A stretch of DNA of 64,000 nt from Microbacter sp. GSS18 (GTDB lineage Bacteria > Actinomycetota > Actinomycetes > Actinomycetales > Microbacteriaceae). Position 1 is the first letter of the stretch. Each line of letters begins with the position of its first letter. The DNA lies in contig CP119753.1 in assembly GCA_029319145.1 (NCBI GenBank), positions 2,914,001-2,978,000 on the forward strand, read 5' to 3'. Shown piece after piece: positions 17,268-27,697 of this stretch. A model generated the notes under the pieces. That model saw nothing but the letters and a program-made list of their open reading frames with translations, searched no databases and was not told where the DNA came from. A program made the position numbers and the translations under genes.

Positions 17268-18644
17268 ATGTCCGACGCGAGTCCGGCACTGTGGCCTCCG
17301 CTGACTCCCCTCGCGGCCCGCATCGACGCGGGCCGCGCGATCCGGCGCGATCACCCGCGTGAGGGGATGGACGCGCTCACCCTGACCGCGCGCGATCCCC
17401 TCCGCATCCTCGACGCGCAGAACGCCACGCGCGTGCCCGAGCTCGTTCCCTTGCGCATCGAGCGGATGTCGGCGAGCGCCTTCGCGTTCTACCGCGGCAC
17501 CGCCGCCGTCATGGCCGCCGATCTCGCCGCCGACCCCAACAGCGGCATCCTCGTCGGATCGTGCGGCGACGCGCACGTCGCCAACTTCGGCTTCTACGCC
17601 TCGCCTCAGCGCACGCTCGTGTTCGACCTCAATGACTTCGACGAGGCGGCGTGGGCGCCATGGGAGTGGGACGTCAAGCGACTGGCCACCAGCATCGTGC
17701 TCGCGGCGGACGCCGCCGGACTCGGAACGGATGTGGCCGGAGAGGCGTGCCGGGATGCCGTGCGCGCCTACGCCCGCGTGATGAAGGCGAACGCCGAGAA
17801 GAGCCCCGTCGACCGCTACTTCGAGCACTTCGAACTCGACGGCGCAGTCGAGAAGATGGATCCCGAGACCCGGCACGCCATGAAGGACGCCATCAAGGAC
17901 GCCGAGCGGCGCACCGGCGAGCGCGCGGCGCACAAGCTCACCGAGACCGCACCCGACGGTCGCCTGCGCTTCATCGAGTCGGCTCCGACGATGGTGCGGG
18001 CCTTCTCGGACCAGCTCGCGCGGGTCAACGAGCTGTTCGAGGAGTACCGAGCGACCGTGCCCGTCGACATCGGCGCCCTCCTGCGCGGCTACGAGCTCGT
18101 CGATGTCGCGCGGCGGGTCGTGGGCGTGGGAAGCGTCGGCACGCGGTGCTACCTGCTGCTGCTGCAGGACGGCGACCGGAACGCCCTGATCCTGCAGGCC
18201 AAGGAGGCGCTGCCGAGCGTGCTGCTCACGACCGGCTCCATCCGGCAGCCGCACCAGGTGACGGCCTACATCGCCCGCAACGCCCAGGGCGGTCGCGTGG
18301 TCGCGATGCAGCGGATCCTTCAGGCGGTGTCCGACCCCTTCCTGGGGCATGTCACCGGTCCACGCGCCGACTACTACCTGCGCCAGTTCCACGACAGCAA
18401 GGGCAGCATCGACGCCGAGACCCTCGAAGCGGGGCCCTTCCAGCGACACGCGCAGCTGTGCGCCGCCGTGCTCGCCCGCGCCCACAGCCAGTCCCCCAAC
18501 GCGGCGACGGTGTCGGGGTACGTGGGCGGCGGCAAGGTCGCGGCCGAGTCCATCACCGCCTGGGCATTCGCGTACGCCGACGTCGCGCGACAGGATCACG
18601 CAGACTTCGTCGCCGCCCACTCCGGATCCGCTGCGGACGGCTAG
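17268..18644 (+). CDS. DUF2252 domain protein
   Basis: A 458-residue soluble protein of the DUF2252 family, which is distantly related in pattern to kinase-like aminoglycoside phosphotransferases: RMSASAFAFYRGTAA, CGDAHVANFGFY and FDLNDFDEAAWAPWEWDVKR are the conserved blocks (about 64-135). The GDAHVANFG and DLNDFDEA pair resembles the catalytic HxDxxxxN and DxD loops of that fold, so a phosphotransfer role is possible, but none is demonstrated. It lies 25 bp after the CLC-like gene on the same strand. Confidence 0.88.
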   Translation: MSDASPALWPPLTPLAARIDAGRAIRRDHPREGMDALTLTARDPLRILDAQNATRVPELVPLRIERMSASAFAFYRGTAAVMAADLAADPNSGILVGSCGDAHVANFGFYASPQRTLVFDLNDFDEAAWAPWEWDVKRLATSIVLAADAAGLGTDVAGEACRDAVRAYARVMKANAEKSPVDRYFEHFELDGAVEKMDPETRHAMKDAIKDAERRTGERAAHKLTETAPDGRLRFIESAPTMVRAFSDQLARVNELFEEYRATVPVDIGALLRGYELVDVARRVVGVGSVGTRCYLLLLQDGDRNALILQAKEALPSVLLTTGSIRQPHQVTAYIARNAQGGRVVAMQRILQAVSDPFLGHVTGPRADYYLRQFHDSKGSIDAETLEAGPFQRHAQLCAAVLARAHSQSPNAATVSGYVGGGKVAAESITAWAFAYADVARQDHADFVAAHSGSAADG

Positions 18645-18668
18645 CGCTGCGAACTCCGTCCGTCCATT

Positions 18669-18736
18669 GCATATCCACTCGCCGAGTGCACGGCTTCCGC
18701 GCGCGCACGCGCTATGGATTCGGCGAGGGCATATGC
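18669..18736. repeat. imperfect palindromic repeat, family member C
   Basis: The left arm gcatatccactcgccga (18669-18685) and the right arm (18720-18736) match at 15 of 17 positions when reverse complemented. The left arm continues with gtgcac exactly as in member A, sharing ctcgccgagtgcac. It fills the convergent gap between the DUF2252 gene and hspR. The spacer is rich in alternating GC. Confidence 0.8.
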
Positions 18737-18759
18737 TCCGCTCGGCGCGGGTGGGTCGC

Positions 18760-19242
18760 CTATGCCTCGTCGTGCTCGGACTCGTCGGGTTCGTCGCCCT
18801 CCGCCGGCGGAAGCGACGGCCGGGGCCGCCACACCACGACCTCGGTGGCGCGGCGGACGCGCGTGCCGTGTCGCAGCGGGATGACGCCGCCGGCGCGGCC
18901 CGCGGCGAACACCCGGGCGCCCGGGCGGTTCTCGACCTCGGCGCGGATGCGCTCCTCGAGCGCGTTGACACGACCGGTGAGCGAGCGCACCTGATCCTCG
19001 AGGTCGAGGATGCGGGCGATCGCGGGCAGGCCGATGCCCTCGGCCGACATGCGGGCGACCTCGCGCAGCTGGGCCACGTGCCGCAGCGAGTAGCGGCGCG
19101 ACCCGCCGCGCGTGCGGTCCGGAACGACGAGGCCGAGGCGGTCGTACTGTCGCAGCGTCTGCGGGTGCATGCCCGCCAGCTCCGCAGCGGCGGCGATCGC
19201 GAAGATCGGCGCGTTCTCATCGAACTCGCGCGGTTGCGCCAT
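18760..19242 (-). CDS. hspR: heat-shock repressor HspR
   Basis: A 160-residue MerR-type regulator. The winged HTH lies at about 15-80 (AAELAGMHPQTLRQYDRLGL, then GGSRRYSLRHVAQLREV), followed by a coiled-coil dimerisation helix (LEDQVRSLTGRVNALEERI) and a basic tail. HspR represses dnaK and clpB by binding HAIR elements, with DnaK acting as co-repressor. Both targets with HAIR sites are in this window. The start at 19242 follows GAGGAGG. It is the last gene of the dnaK operon, so it is autoregulated. Confidence 0.95.
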   Translation of the reverse strand: MAQPREFDENAPIFAIAAAAELAGMHPQTLRQYDRLGLVVPDRTRGGSRRYSLRHVAQLREVARMSAEGIGLPAIARILDLEDQVRSLTGRVNALEERIRAEVENRPGARVFAAGRAGGVIPLRHGTRVRRATEVVVWRPRPSLPPAEGDEPDESEHDEA

Positions 19243-19282
19243 CACTCGCTCACCTCCTCGGCGTCGTCGTCCCGTCCATGCT

Positions 19283-20284
19283 TCAGCCCCGCGCCTTGGC
19301 CATGAGGTCGGCGCGCGGGTTCTCCTTGGGTTCCAGGTCGTGGAATCGCTGCAGCGCCTCGCGCGCGGCATCGTCCAGGTGCGACGGCACCGCGACCTGC
19401 ACTTCGGCCAGCAGATCGCCCGTGCCCTTGGCGGTCTGGACGCCCCGACCCTTGACGCGCAGTACGCGACCCGACGGTGTGCCAGGAGCGACGCGCAGCT
19501 TCACCGGGTCTCCGCCCAGCGTCGGCACCTCGATGGTGGCGCCCAGCGCCGCCTCGGTGAAGGTGACCGGCACGGTCACGCGCAGGTTCAGTCCGTCGCG
19601 CGTGAACACCGGGTGGGGACGCACGGTGACCTGCACGACGATGTCGCCGGTCTCACCGCCGTCCGGCGACGGACGGCCGCGCCCGCGCAGCCGGATCTTC
19701 TGGCCGTCCGACACCCCGGCGGGGATCTTCACCTTGAACGGCTTGCCGTCCTCGCCCTGCAGCGTGATGGTCTCGCCCTTGGTGGCGGTGATGAAGTCGA
19801 TCGTCGTGCGAGCCGTGACATCCGCACCCCGACTCGGACCGCCGTACCCGCGGAATCCGCCGGTGGGCTGGCCGAAGCGGCCCGAGCCGAAGCCCGTTCC
19901 GCCGCCGCCCTGATTGAACATGCCGAACAGATCCTCGAAGTCTCCCGACTGGAAGCGGCCGCCGCCACCCCCGCGGCCCTGGTTGAACATCGAGAAGACA
20001 TCCTCGAAGCCGCCCTGGCCCTGACCGCCCGCGGTGAAGCGCGCACCCGAGCCCATCGCCCGGATCTGGTCGTACTCCTTGCGCTGCTCGGGGTCCGAGA
20101 GCACCGAGTACGCCTCGCTGATCTCCTTGAACTTCGCCTCGGCGGCGGAGTCGCCCGGATTCGAGTCCGGGTGGTATTTGCGCGCGAGCTTGCGATACGT
20201 CTTCTTCAGCTCGGCGTCGGGGACGTCCTTCGACACACCCAGGACCTTGTAGAAGTCCTTGTCGAACCAGTCCTGACTGGCCAT
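19283..20284 (-). CDS. dnaJ: DnaJ-type co-chaperone without zinc-finger domain
   Basis: A 333-residue J-protein. The J-domain has HPD at 38-40, followed by a long Gly/Phe-rich linker (about 80-155) with two FEDxFxMFNQG repeats, then the two C-terminal beta-sandwich substrate domains. The four CXXCXGXG repeats of canonical DnaJ are absent, so it is of the CbpA/type-II architecture. It stimulates DnaK ATPase and delivers clients. It lies between grpE (15 bp upstream) and hspR in the dnaK operon. Confidence 0.95.
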   Translation of the reverse strand: MASQDWFDKDFYKVLGVSKDVPDAELKKTYRKLARKYHPDSNPGDSAAEAKFKEISEAYSVLSDPEQRKEYDQIRAMGSGARFTAGGQGQGGFEDVFSMFNQGRGGGGGRFQSGDFEDLFGMFNQGGGGTGFGSGRFGQPTGGFRGYGGPSRGADVTARTTIDFITATKGETITLQGEDGKPFKVKIPAGVSDGQKIRLRGRGRPSPDGGETGDIVVQVTVRPHPVFTRDGLNLRVTVPVTFTEAALGATIEVPTLGGDPVKLRVAPGTPSGRVLRVKGRGVQTAKGTGDLLAEVQVAVPSHLDDAAREALQRFHDLEPKENPRADLMAKARG

Positions 20285-20299
20285 GGATGCTCCCTTCGC

Positions 20300-20926
20300 C
20301 TACTCGGCCGGGACGGCGACCACGACCTTGGCGGGTCGCAGCTCGACCGAGCCCAGACGGTAGCCGGGCTCGACGACCTCCAGGATCGTCGCCTCGGTCA
20401 CGCCGGGGGTCGGCGCCTGGAAGATCGCCTCGTGCTGCTGCGGGTCGAACGCCTCGCCGGCCTCGCCGTACACGGTCATGCCCATGCGCTCGGCCACGCC
20501 GCGCAGCTTCTCCGCGATCGCCGCGAAGGGGGTGCCCTCCTCGAGGTCGCCGTGCTTGTCGGCGCGGTCGAGGTCGTCGAGCACCGGCAGCAGCCCCTTG
20601 GCGACCGCGCCCTTGGCGCGCTCGATCTCGACCTCGCGCTGCTCCTCGGTGCGGCGGCGGTAGTTGGCGTACTCCGCCTGCAGACGCTTGAGGTCGTTCA
20701 GCAGCGCCGACTCGAGGTCGGCCAGCACGGCATCCTCGGCGGCGGCGTCGACGTTCTGGGTCGCGCCCAGGATGTCGTCGACGGTCAGATCGTCCTCGAT
20801 GGGCCGCTCCTCGGGAGCCTCGCCCTCCTGCGGCTCGGGGCCGGACGCCTGGGCGTCCGGCCCCTCACCACCGAGGACCTCGTCACCGTCGTTGTCGATC
20901 GGCTCTTCGGGGTCCTTGTTCGCCAT
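20300..20926 (-). CDS. grpE: nucleotide exchange factor GrpE
   Basis: A 208-residue protein with an acidic, disordered N terminus (about 1-65), a long coiled coil (LNDLKRLQAEYANYRRRTEE region), and the C-terminal beta-wing domain with VYGEAGEAFDPQQHEAIFQ and VVEPGYRLGSVELRPAKVVV, which is diagnostic of GrpE. It releases ADP from DnaK. The ATG begins 3 bp before the dnaK stop codon end on the same strand, so translation is closely linked. Confidence 0.96.
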   Translation of the reverse strand: MANKDPEEPIDNDGDEVLGGEGPDAQASGPEPQEGEAPEERPIEDDLTVDDILGATQNVDAAAEDAVLADLESALLNDLKRLQAEYANYRRRTEEQREVEIERAKGAVAKGLLPVLDDLDRADKHGDLEEGTPFAAIAEKLRGVAERMGMTVYGEAGEAFDPQQHEAIFQAPTPGVTEATILEVVEPGYRLGSVELRPAKVVVAVPAE

Positions 20927-20928
20927 GG

Positions 20929-22938
<2,010 letters not shown>

Positions 22939-22948
22939 TCAAATGAAG

Positions 22949-22968
22949 TTGATATGAGGCGACTCAAG
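22949..22968. promoter_or_regulatory. HAIR-like operator 2 of dnaK
   Basis: TTGATA-N7-ACTCAAG keeps a perfect right arm and a degenerate left arm. It begins exactly 53 bp from operator 1, about five helical turns, so both sites face the same side of the DNA and could be bound cooperatively. Confidence 0.7.
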
Positions 22969-22984
22969 TTTGTGTTCGGCGACC

Positions 22985-23590
22985 TCACACCGACTTGGCG
23001 AGGGTCTGCAGCAGCAGCACCAGCGCACCCAGCGCCACGAGCATTCCGAGCGCCAGCAGCGTCTGCCACCACCGCAACCGCGAACTGCGCACCGCGAGCA
23101 GGCCGATGACCACGAGGGTTCCCACGTAGATCCACGCCGCGATCATCAGCGCGAGCTCGATGTCGAGCCATCCCGCCCACGCCGCGCCGATGAAGGCGGC
23201 GGGGAGGACGACGGTCGCGAGCGCGGCCGACGAGACGCGGAGAGGGACCATCACCTCGGCTCGCGACGAGAAGTGACTGTGCACCACGAGGTGGCCGACG
23301 ATCTCCGACACGAATCCCGCCGTGGTGATCCCGAGCACACCGAAGATGAGCGCCAGGAACGCGTGCTCGGGGTCGGGATGGCTGCCCGAGACGACGAGCA
23401 CGATCGCGAGCCCGGTGAAGGTGGCGTAGACGCGCTCCTTGAAATAGGACACCAGGCCGGCGTCGCCGCCCTCGCGGGCGATCGCGTCTCGGCGACGCGC
23501 GCTGCGGGACCGCCGCGCACGGTAGGCGTCGCCGACGTTCTCGTCGGTGTCGGGGGTGTCCGGGTTCTCGGCGGCGGAGGCTGCGTCCAT
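22985..23590 (-). CDS. membrane protein of unknown function
   Basis: A 201-residue protein. It has a polar, acidic then Arg-rich N terminus (about 1-45), followed by five hydrophobic segments. A His-containing stretch GHLVVHSHFSSRAEV lies between helices 2 and 3. I do not recognise a family. It stands alone upstream of the dnaK promoter on the same strand and downstream of the antiporter pair with a 50-bp gap to the antiporter stop. No signal or catalytic motif is visible beyond the membrane layout. Confidence 0.72.
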   Translation of the reverse strand: MDAASAAENPDTPDTDENVGDAYRARRSRSARRRDAIAREGGDAGLVSYFKERVYATFTGLAIVLVVSGSHPDPEHAFLALIFGVLGITTAGFVSEIVGHLVVHSHFSSRAEVMVPLRVSSAALATVVLPAAFIGAAWAGWLDIELALMIAAWIYVGTLVVIGLLAVRSSRLRWWQTLLALGMLVALGALVLLLQTLAKSV

Positions 23591-23641
23591 GCGCTCATCC
23601 TGCCGCCCGTGGCGCGGATACGTCCAGGCGGCGGCCCGGGG

Positions 23642-24844
23642 CTACGGCGAGGCCAGTCGCTGACGCTTGCGCCGGTCCTGCTGGACCCGCTTGGTCCAGT
23701 CGGCGAACCACGGCGCATCAGGGAGGCGCGCGAGCACCGGTCCGACGACGATCGTGATGAGAACGTACGCGGTCGCGAGCGCGGCCAGCGACCGATCGAC
23801 CCCCGAGGCGATCGCCAGCCCCGCGATGACGATCGAGAACTCTCCCCGGGGCATGAGCGCGAAACCGGCTCGCCAGCGACCCGCTTCGGCGATGCCCGCT
23901 CCACGCGCCGCCAGGTATCCCGACAGCAGCTTCGTGCCCATCGTGACGATCGCGAGAAGGATGGCCGGAACGAGCATCGGGACCAGATCGGCGGGATTCG
24001 TCGACAGCCCGAAGAACAGGAAGAACACCGAGGCGAACAGGTCGCGCAGCGGCATCAGCAGGCGATGGGCGTGCTCGGCCACCGGGCCCGAGATCGCGAT
24101 GCCCACCAGGAACGCACCGACGGCCGATGACACGCTCGCCTGCGCCGCGAGCCCGGCGACCAGCATCGTGAGCCCCAGGATCGACAGCAGCAGCACTTCG
24201 GCGCTCCGCGACCACACCAGCCGCGACACGAAGTGTCCATGGCGCAGCGCGATGTAGAGGATCACGATCACCGAGGCGAGCGCGATGACGACCGTGATGA
24301 CGCTCGCCCCCAGGTCGAGACCGATGAGCAGCGCCGTGAGCACCGGCAGATAGAACGCCATCGCGAGGTCCTCGATCACGAGGATCGACAGCACCGTCGG
24401 CGTCTCGCGGTTCGACAGGCGCCCGAGGTCATGGAGCATCTTGGCGATCACGCCCGACGAGGAGATCCACGTGATGCCCGCGAGCGCGACGGCGGCGACC
24501 GGCCCCCATCCGAGGGCGAGCGCGAGCACCGCACCCGGCGTGGCGTTGAGGACCATGTCCCACACGCCGGCCACGCGCGAGGTCTTGAGGTTGCCCATGA
24601 GCTCCTGCGGCGTGTACTCGAGCCCGAGCATGAGCAGCAGCAGGATCACCCCGATCTCGGCGCCGATCTCGATGAACTCCTCGCCCGTGTTGAAGGGCAG
24701 CAGGCCGCCCTCGCCGAAGGCGAGCCCGCCGAGCAGGATCAGCGGGATCGGCGAGATCCCGAGCCGGCCGGCGAGCCGGCCCAGCAGCGCGATCCCGAGC
24801 AGGAGCGCACCGATCTCTATGAGAACGAGCGCGCCATGAGACAT
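23642..24844 (-). CDS. CPA2-type cation:proton antiporter, KhtU-like
   Basis: A 400-residue membrane protein with 12-13 hydrophobic segments in the Kef/KhtU pattern (Na_H_Exchanger fold). ITWISSSGVIAKMLHDLGRL and SILVIEDLAMAFYLPVLTALL contain the ion-site region of CPA2 members, and RGEFSIVIAGLAI is the typical late motif. It has no fused RCK domain; the regulatory subunit is encoded directly upstream (24849-25337, 4 bp gap). KhtTU pairs export K+ in exchange for H+, often in response to alkaline pH or cyclic-di-AMP. Confidence 0.88.
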   Translation of the reverse strand: MSHGALVLIEIGALLLGIALLGRLAGRLGISPIPLILLGGLAFGEGGLLPFNTGEEFIEIGAEIGVILLLLMLGLEYTPQELMGNLKTSRVAGVWDMVLNATPGAVLALALGWGPVAAVALAGITWISSSGVIAKMLHDLGRLSNRETPTVLSILVIEDLAMAFYLPVLTALLIGLDLGASVITVVIALASVIVILYIALRHGHFVSRLVWSRSAEVLLLSILGLTMLVAGLAAQASVSSAVGAFLVGIAISGPVAEHAHRLLMPLRDLFASVFFLFFGLSTNPADLVPMLVPAILLAIVTMGTKLLSGYLAARGAGIAEAGRWRAGFALMPRGEFSIVIAGLAIASGVDRSLAALATAYVLITIVVGPVLARLPDAPWFADWTKRVQQDRRKRQRLASP

Positions 24845-24848
24845 CGGG

Positions 24849-25337
24849 TCAGACTCCGTCGACGATGTCCGCGAGCTTCTGGAGCCCCTCGCTCGTCCCC
24901 ACCGACACGAGCGTGTCGCCGACGTGCAGCACCTCGTCGGGCGCCGGGGCGGGGATCACGCCGGCATCGCGCACGATCGCGACGATCGAGCATCGCGTGA
25001 GGGTGCGTGCGCGCGTGTCGCCGAGCGGCCGTCCGGCGTAGGGAGAGTCCGCCCGCAGCGTGATCTGCTTCGTCGAGATCCCGTCCACCTGCTGGCGCAG
25101 GCCCGCGATCTGGGTCATGATGACCGACCCGCCCAGGACCTCCGACAGCGCCGTGGCCTCCTCGTCGGTGAGGGCCACGGTCTCCGCCGCGCGGTCGGGA
25201 TCATCCTCGTCGGCGACCGATATCTCGCGGCCGCCCTCGCGGAAGGTGATGACCGACAGGCGGCGACCGCCGTCGGTCTCGATGTCATGACGGGTGCCGA
25301 TCCCAGGCAGCTCGGCGCGTTCGACGTGCACGGACAT
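24849..25337 (-). CDS. antiporter regulatory subunit with TrkA-C domain, KhtT-like
   Basis: A 162-residue soluble protein. The N-terminal half begins with VERAELPGIGTRHDIE, as in KhtT. The C-terminal half is a TrkA-C (RCK-C) domain: QITLRADSPYAGRPLGDTR, VIPAPAPDEVLHVGDTLVSVG. RCK-C domains bind small ligands such as c-di-AMP and gate the partner transporter. It lies 4 bp upstream of the antiporter gene, in the same order as khtT-khtU, so the two are translated as a unit. Confidence 0.88.
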   Translation of the reverse strand: MSVHVERAELPGIGTRHDIETDGGRRLSVITFREGGREISVADEDDPDRAAETVALTDEEATALSEVLGGSVIMTQIAGLRQQVDGISTKQITLRADSPYAGRPLGDTRARTLTRCSIVAIVRDAGVIPAPAPDEVLHVGDTLVSVGTSEGLQKLADIVDGV

Positions 25338-25455
25338 GCGTCCATCATGGCATCAGCGGCGCGGCCACCCGACCGTCGGCGCGTGTACCCTGGCGCATGC
25401 CGCGACGGAGCGGCGCACCCGTGGCGGAACCCGCCGTTCACCGAAGGGTCCTACC

Positions 25456-26862
25456 GTGACCGACATGCCGCTGCCCGAGCACCCGTCACCCGAGTCCGCC
25501 CCCGAGCCACCGGCCGGCGCGAACACCCGCAAGCGCGAAGTGCTGGCGTGGGCGCTGTGGGACTGGGGCTCGGCCGCCTTCAACGCGGTGGTCACGACCT
25601 TCGTGTTCTCCACGTATCTCGCCTCGACGGCATTCGTCGACCCGGCCATCGTTGCCGCGGCGGGCGGAGACGACTCCGACCCGGCGCTGGTGCGGGCGCT
25701 GGCCGACAATGCCAGCGTCGTCGGCTGGGCGCTCATGCTGGCGGGCCTGCTCATCGCCGTGCTCGCGCCGGTGCTCGGCCAGCGCTCGGACGGCAGCGGG
25801 CGCCGCAAACTGTGGCTCGGGATCAACACTTTCGTCGTCGTCCTGGCGATGGTCGCCATGTTCTTCGTGCAGGCCGCCCCCGCCTACCTCGTCCTCGGCG
25901 CGACGCTGCTGGCCGTCGGGAACATCTTCTTCGAGTTCGCCGGAGTGAGCTACAACGCCATGCTCGTCCAGGTCTCCACGCGGGAGAACATGGGCCGGGT
26001 GTCGGGCTTCGGCTGGGGCATGGGGTACGTCGGCGGCATCGTGCTGCTCATCCTGCTGCTGGCACTGTTCATCCAGAGCTTCGGCGTCGACGGACGGGCG
26101 GGAGCACTCGGCATCCCGACCGACGACGGGCTCTACATCCGGGTCGCCGTGCTCGCCTCGGCAATCTGGTTCGCCGTGTTCGCGATCCCGGTGCTGGTGC
26201 GCGTGCCGGAGGCTCCCGCGCGCGAGCGGGGCCGCCACCCCGGATTCTTCCGTTCGTACGCCGTGCTGTGGGGCACGATCACGAAGCTCTGGCACGGCAA
26301 CCGCCAGGTGCTGATGTTCCTGCTGGCGAGCGCCGTGTTCCGCGACGGCCTGGCGGGGGTCTTCACATTCGGCGCCATCATCGCGGCCCAGGTGTTCGGC
26401 TTCTCGTCGTCCGAGGTGCTCTACTTCGCCGTGGCCGCCAACGTCGTCGCGGGCGTCACGACCATCCTCGCCGGGCGGCTCGACGACCGGTTCGGCCCCA
26501 AGGCCGTCATCATGACCTCGCTGGGCGGACTCGTGGTGGCCGGCACCGCCGTCCTCTTCATCGGCACCGCGGCGCTGGGGTTCTGGATCGCGGGCCTCAT
26601 CCTCACGGCGTTCGTCGGCCCGATCCAGACGGCCAGCCGCTCGTTCCTCGCGCGCATCACCCCCTCGGGCCGCGAGGGCGAGATCTTCGGGCTCTACGCC
26701 ACGACCGGCCGTGCCGTCTCGTTCCTCGCGCCCGGCCTGTTCGCGCTGTCCGTGGCCGTGTCGGGCAGCACGCGCCTCGGCATTCTGGGCATCGTGCTGG
26801 TGCTGCTGGCAGGTCTGCTGCTGATGCTCCCGGTGCGCGCGAAGCAGGCGGTCATCGACTGA
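25456..26862 (+). CDS. UMF1-type MFS transporter
   Basis: A 468-residue 12-helix transporter of the Atg22/UMF1 branch of the major facilitator superfamily: EVLAWALWDWGSAAFNAVV at the first helix is the branch signature, along with LAPVLGQRSDGSGRRK between helices 2 and 3 and FVGPIQTASRSFLARITP late in the protein. The substrate is unknown; eukaryotic relatives export amino acids from vacuoles. The GTG at 25456 is chosen because GAAGGG lies 7 bases upstream; ATG 25465 is possible. Confidence 0.85.
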   Translation: MTDMPLPEHPSPESAPEPPAGANTRKREVLAWALWDWGSAAFNAVVTTFVFSTYLASTAFVDPAIVAAAGGDDSDPALVRALADNASVVGWALMLAGLLIAVLAPVLGQRSDGSGRRKLWLGINTFVVVLAMVAMFFVQAAPAYLVLGATLLAVGNIFFEFAGVSYNAMLVQVSTRENMGRVSGFGWGMGYVGGIVLLILLLALFIQSFGVDGRAGALGIPTDDGLYIRVAVLASAIWFAVFAIPVLVRVPEAPARERGRHPGFFRSYAVLWGTITKLWHGNRQVLMFLLASAVFRDGLAGVFTFGAIIAAQVFGFSSSEVLYFAVAANVVAGVTTILAGRLDDRFGPKAVIMTSLGGLVVAGTAVLFIGTAALGFWIAGLILTAFVGPIQTASRSFLARITPSGREGEIFGLYATTGRAVSFLAPGLFALSVAVSGSTRLGILGIVLVLLAGLLLMLPVRAKQAVID

Positions 26863-26973
26863 AGCGCGAGGCGTCACCGCTCCACAGGCGCGACGACACG
26901 CTCCCCGGAGTCCGATACTCTGCCTTGCGGGGGGTGTGCCCCGTCCGCACGGAAGAAAGAGCCCCTCCCGATC

Positions 26974-27531
26974 GTGTCCGACCGACTCCGCGAATCGCGC
27001 CGTATCGCTCGCCACGAACGCGCTCTGGCCTACTGGGCCGTGCTGCTGGCGATGATCCTCTCGCTCTGGGTCGGCTCGACCGCCGTCCCGCCGGAGTGGA
27101 TGCGGATCCCGGCACTGTTCGTCCACTTGGGCGGTGTCATCGTCGGCCTCGGCGCCGCCGTCCTGCTCGAGATGAAGGGCCTGCTGTGGGCCGTCGGGCG
27201 CAACACCGTCGAGGACGTGCGGCGCATCGAGCACACGGTCTCGCCGCTGGCCTGGATGGGGATCTTCGCCCTCTTGGCATCCGGCGCCTTCCTGCAGCCC
27301 GACCTGACGCAGCCGCTGACGGTGCTGAAGATGGCCGCCGTGCTGACGGCCGCGATGAACGGGGTCGCCATGACGCGCCTGACCGATGAGCTGGCGCGCC
27401 TGCCCCAGCGGGTGCGGTTCGGCGCGCTTCCGCTTCGCATGCGGTCCTGGGCGATCTGGAGCGCCACCGTCTCGCAGGTCAGCTGGTGGACCGCCGTGAT
27501 CATCGGGATGCTGAACACCGCGATGCGCTGA
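26974..27531 (+). CDS. four-helix membrane protein of unknown function
   Basis: A 185-residue protein with four hydrophobic segments after a basic N terminus (RLRESRRIARHERAL). The start is GTG at 26974. Recognisable features are HLGGVIVGLGAAVLLEMKGLLWAVG and a late QVSWWTAVIIGMLNT helix; conserved histidine and tryptophan in such four-helix proteins can suggest a heme or quinone site, but no family is assigned. It is separated by 111 bp from the UMF1-type gene and by 166 bp from the SBP-VWA gene. Confidence 0.72.
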   Translation: MSDRLRESRRIARHERALAYWAVLLAMILSLWVGSTAVPPEWMRIPALFVHLGGVIVGLGAAVLLEMKGLLWAVGRNTVEDVRRIEHTVSPLAWMGIFALLASGAFLQPDLTQPLTVLKMAAVLTAAMNGVAMTRLTDELARLPQRVRFGALPLRMRSWAIWSATVSQVSWWTAVIIGMLNTAMR

Positions 27532-27697
27532 CGAGCGATCACACGCGCGGTTCCTTCCCAGACGGGGTCGGCTAGGCTCGGCAACGACGGACGGGCTCGC
27601 CCGCCGTTCCCGGCGCCCCCGCGCCACCCCGACCAAAGCCGCACGCGCGGCGGCCGCCGACCAGGCCGCCGACGCACACGACCCGCCGGAGGCACCG

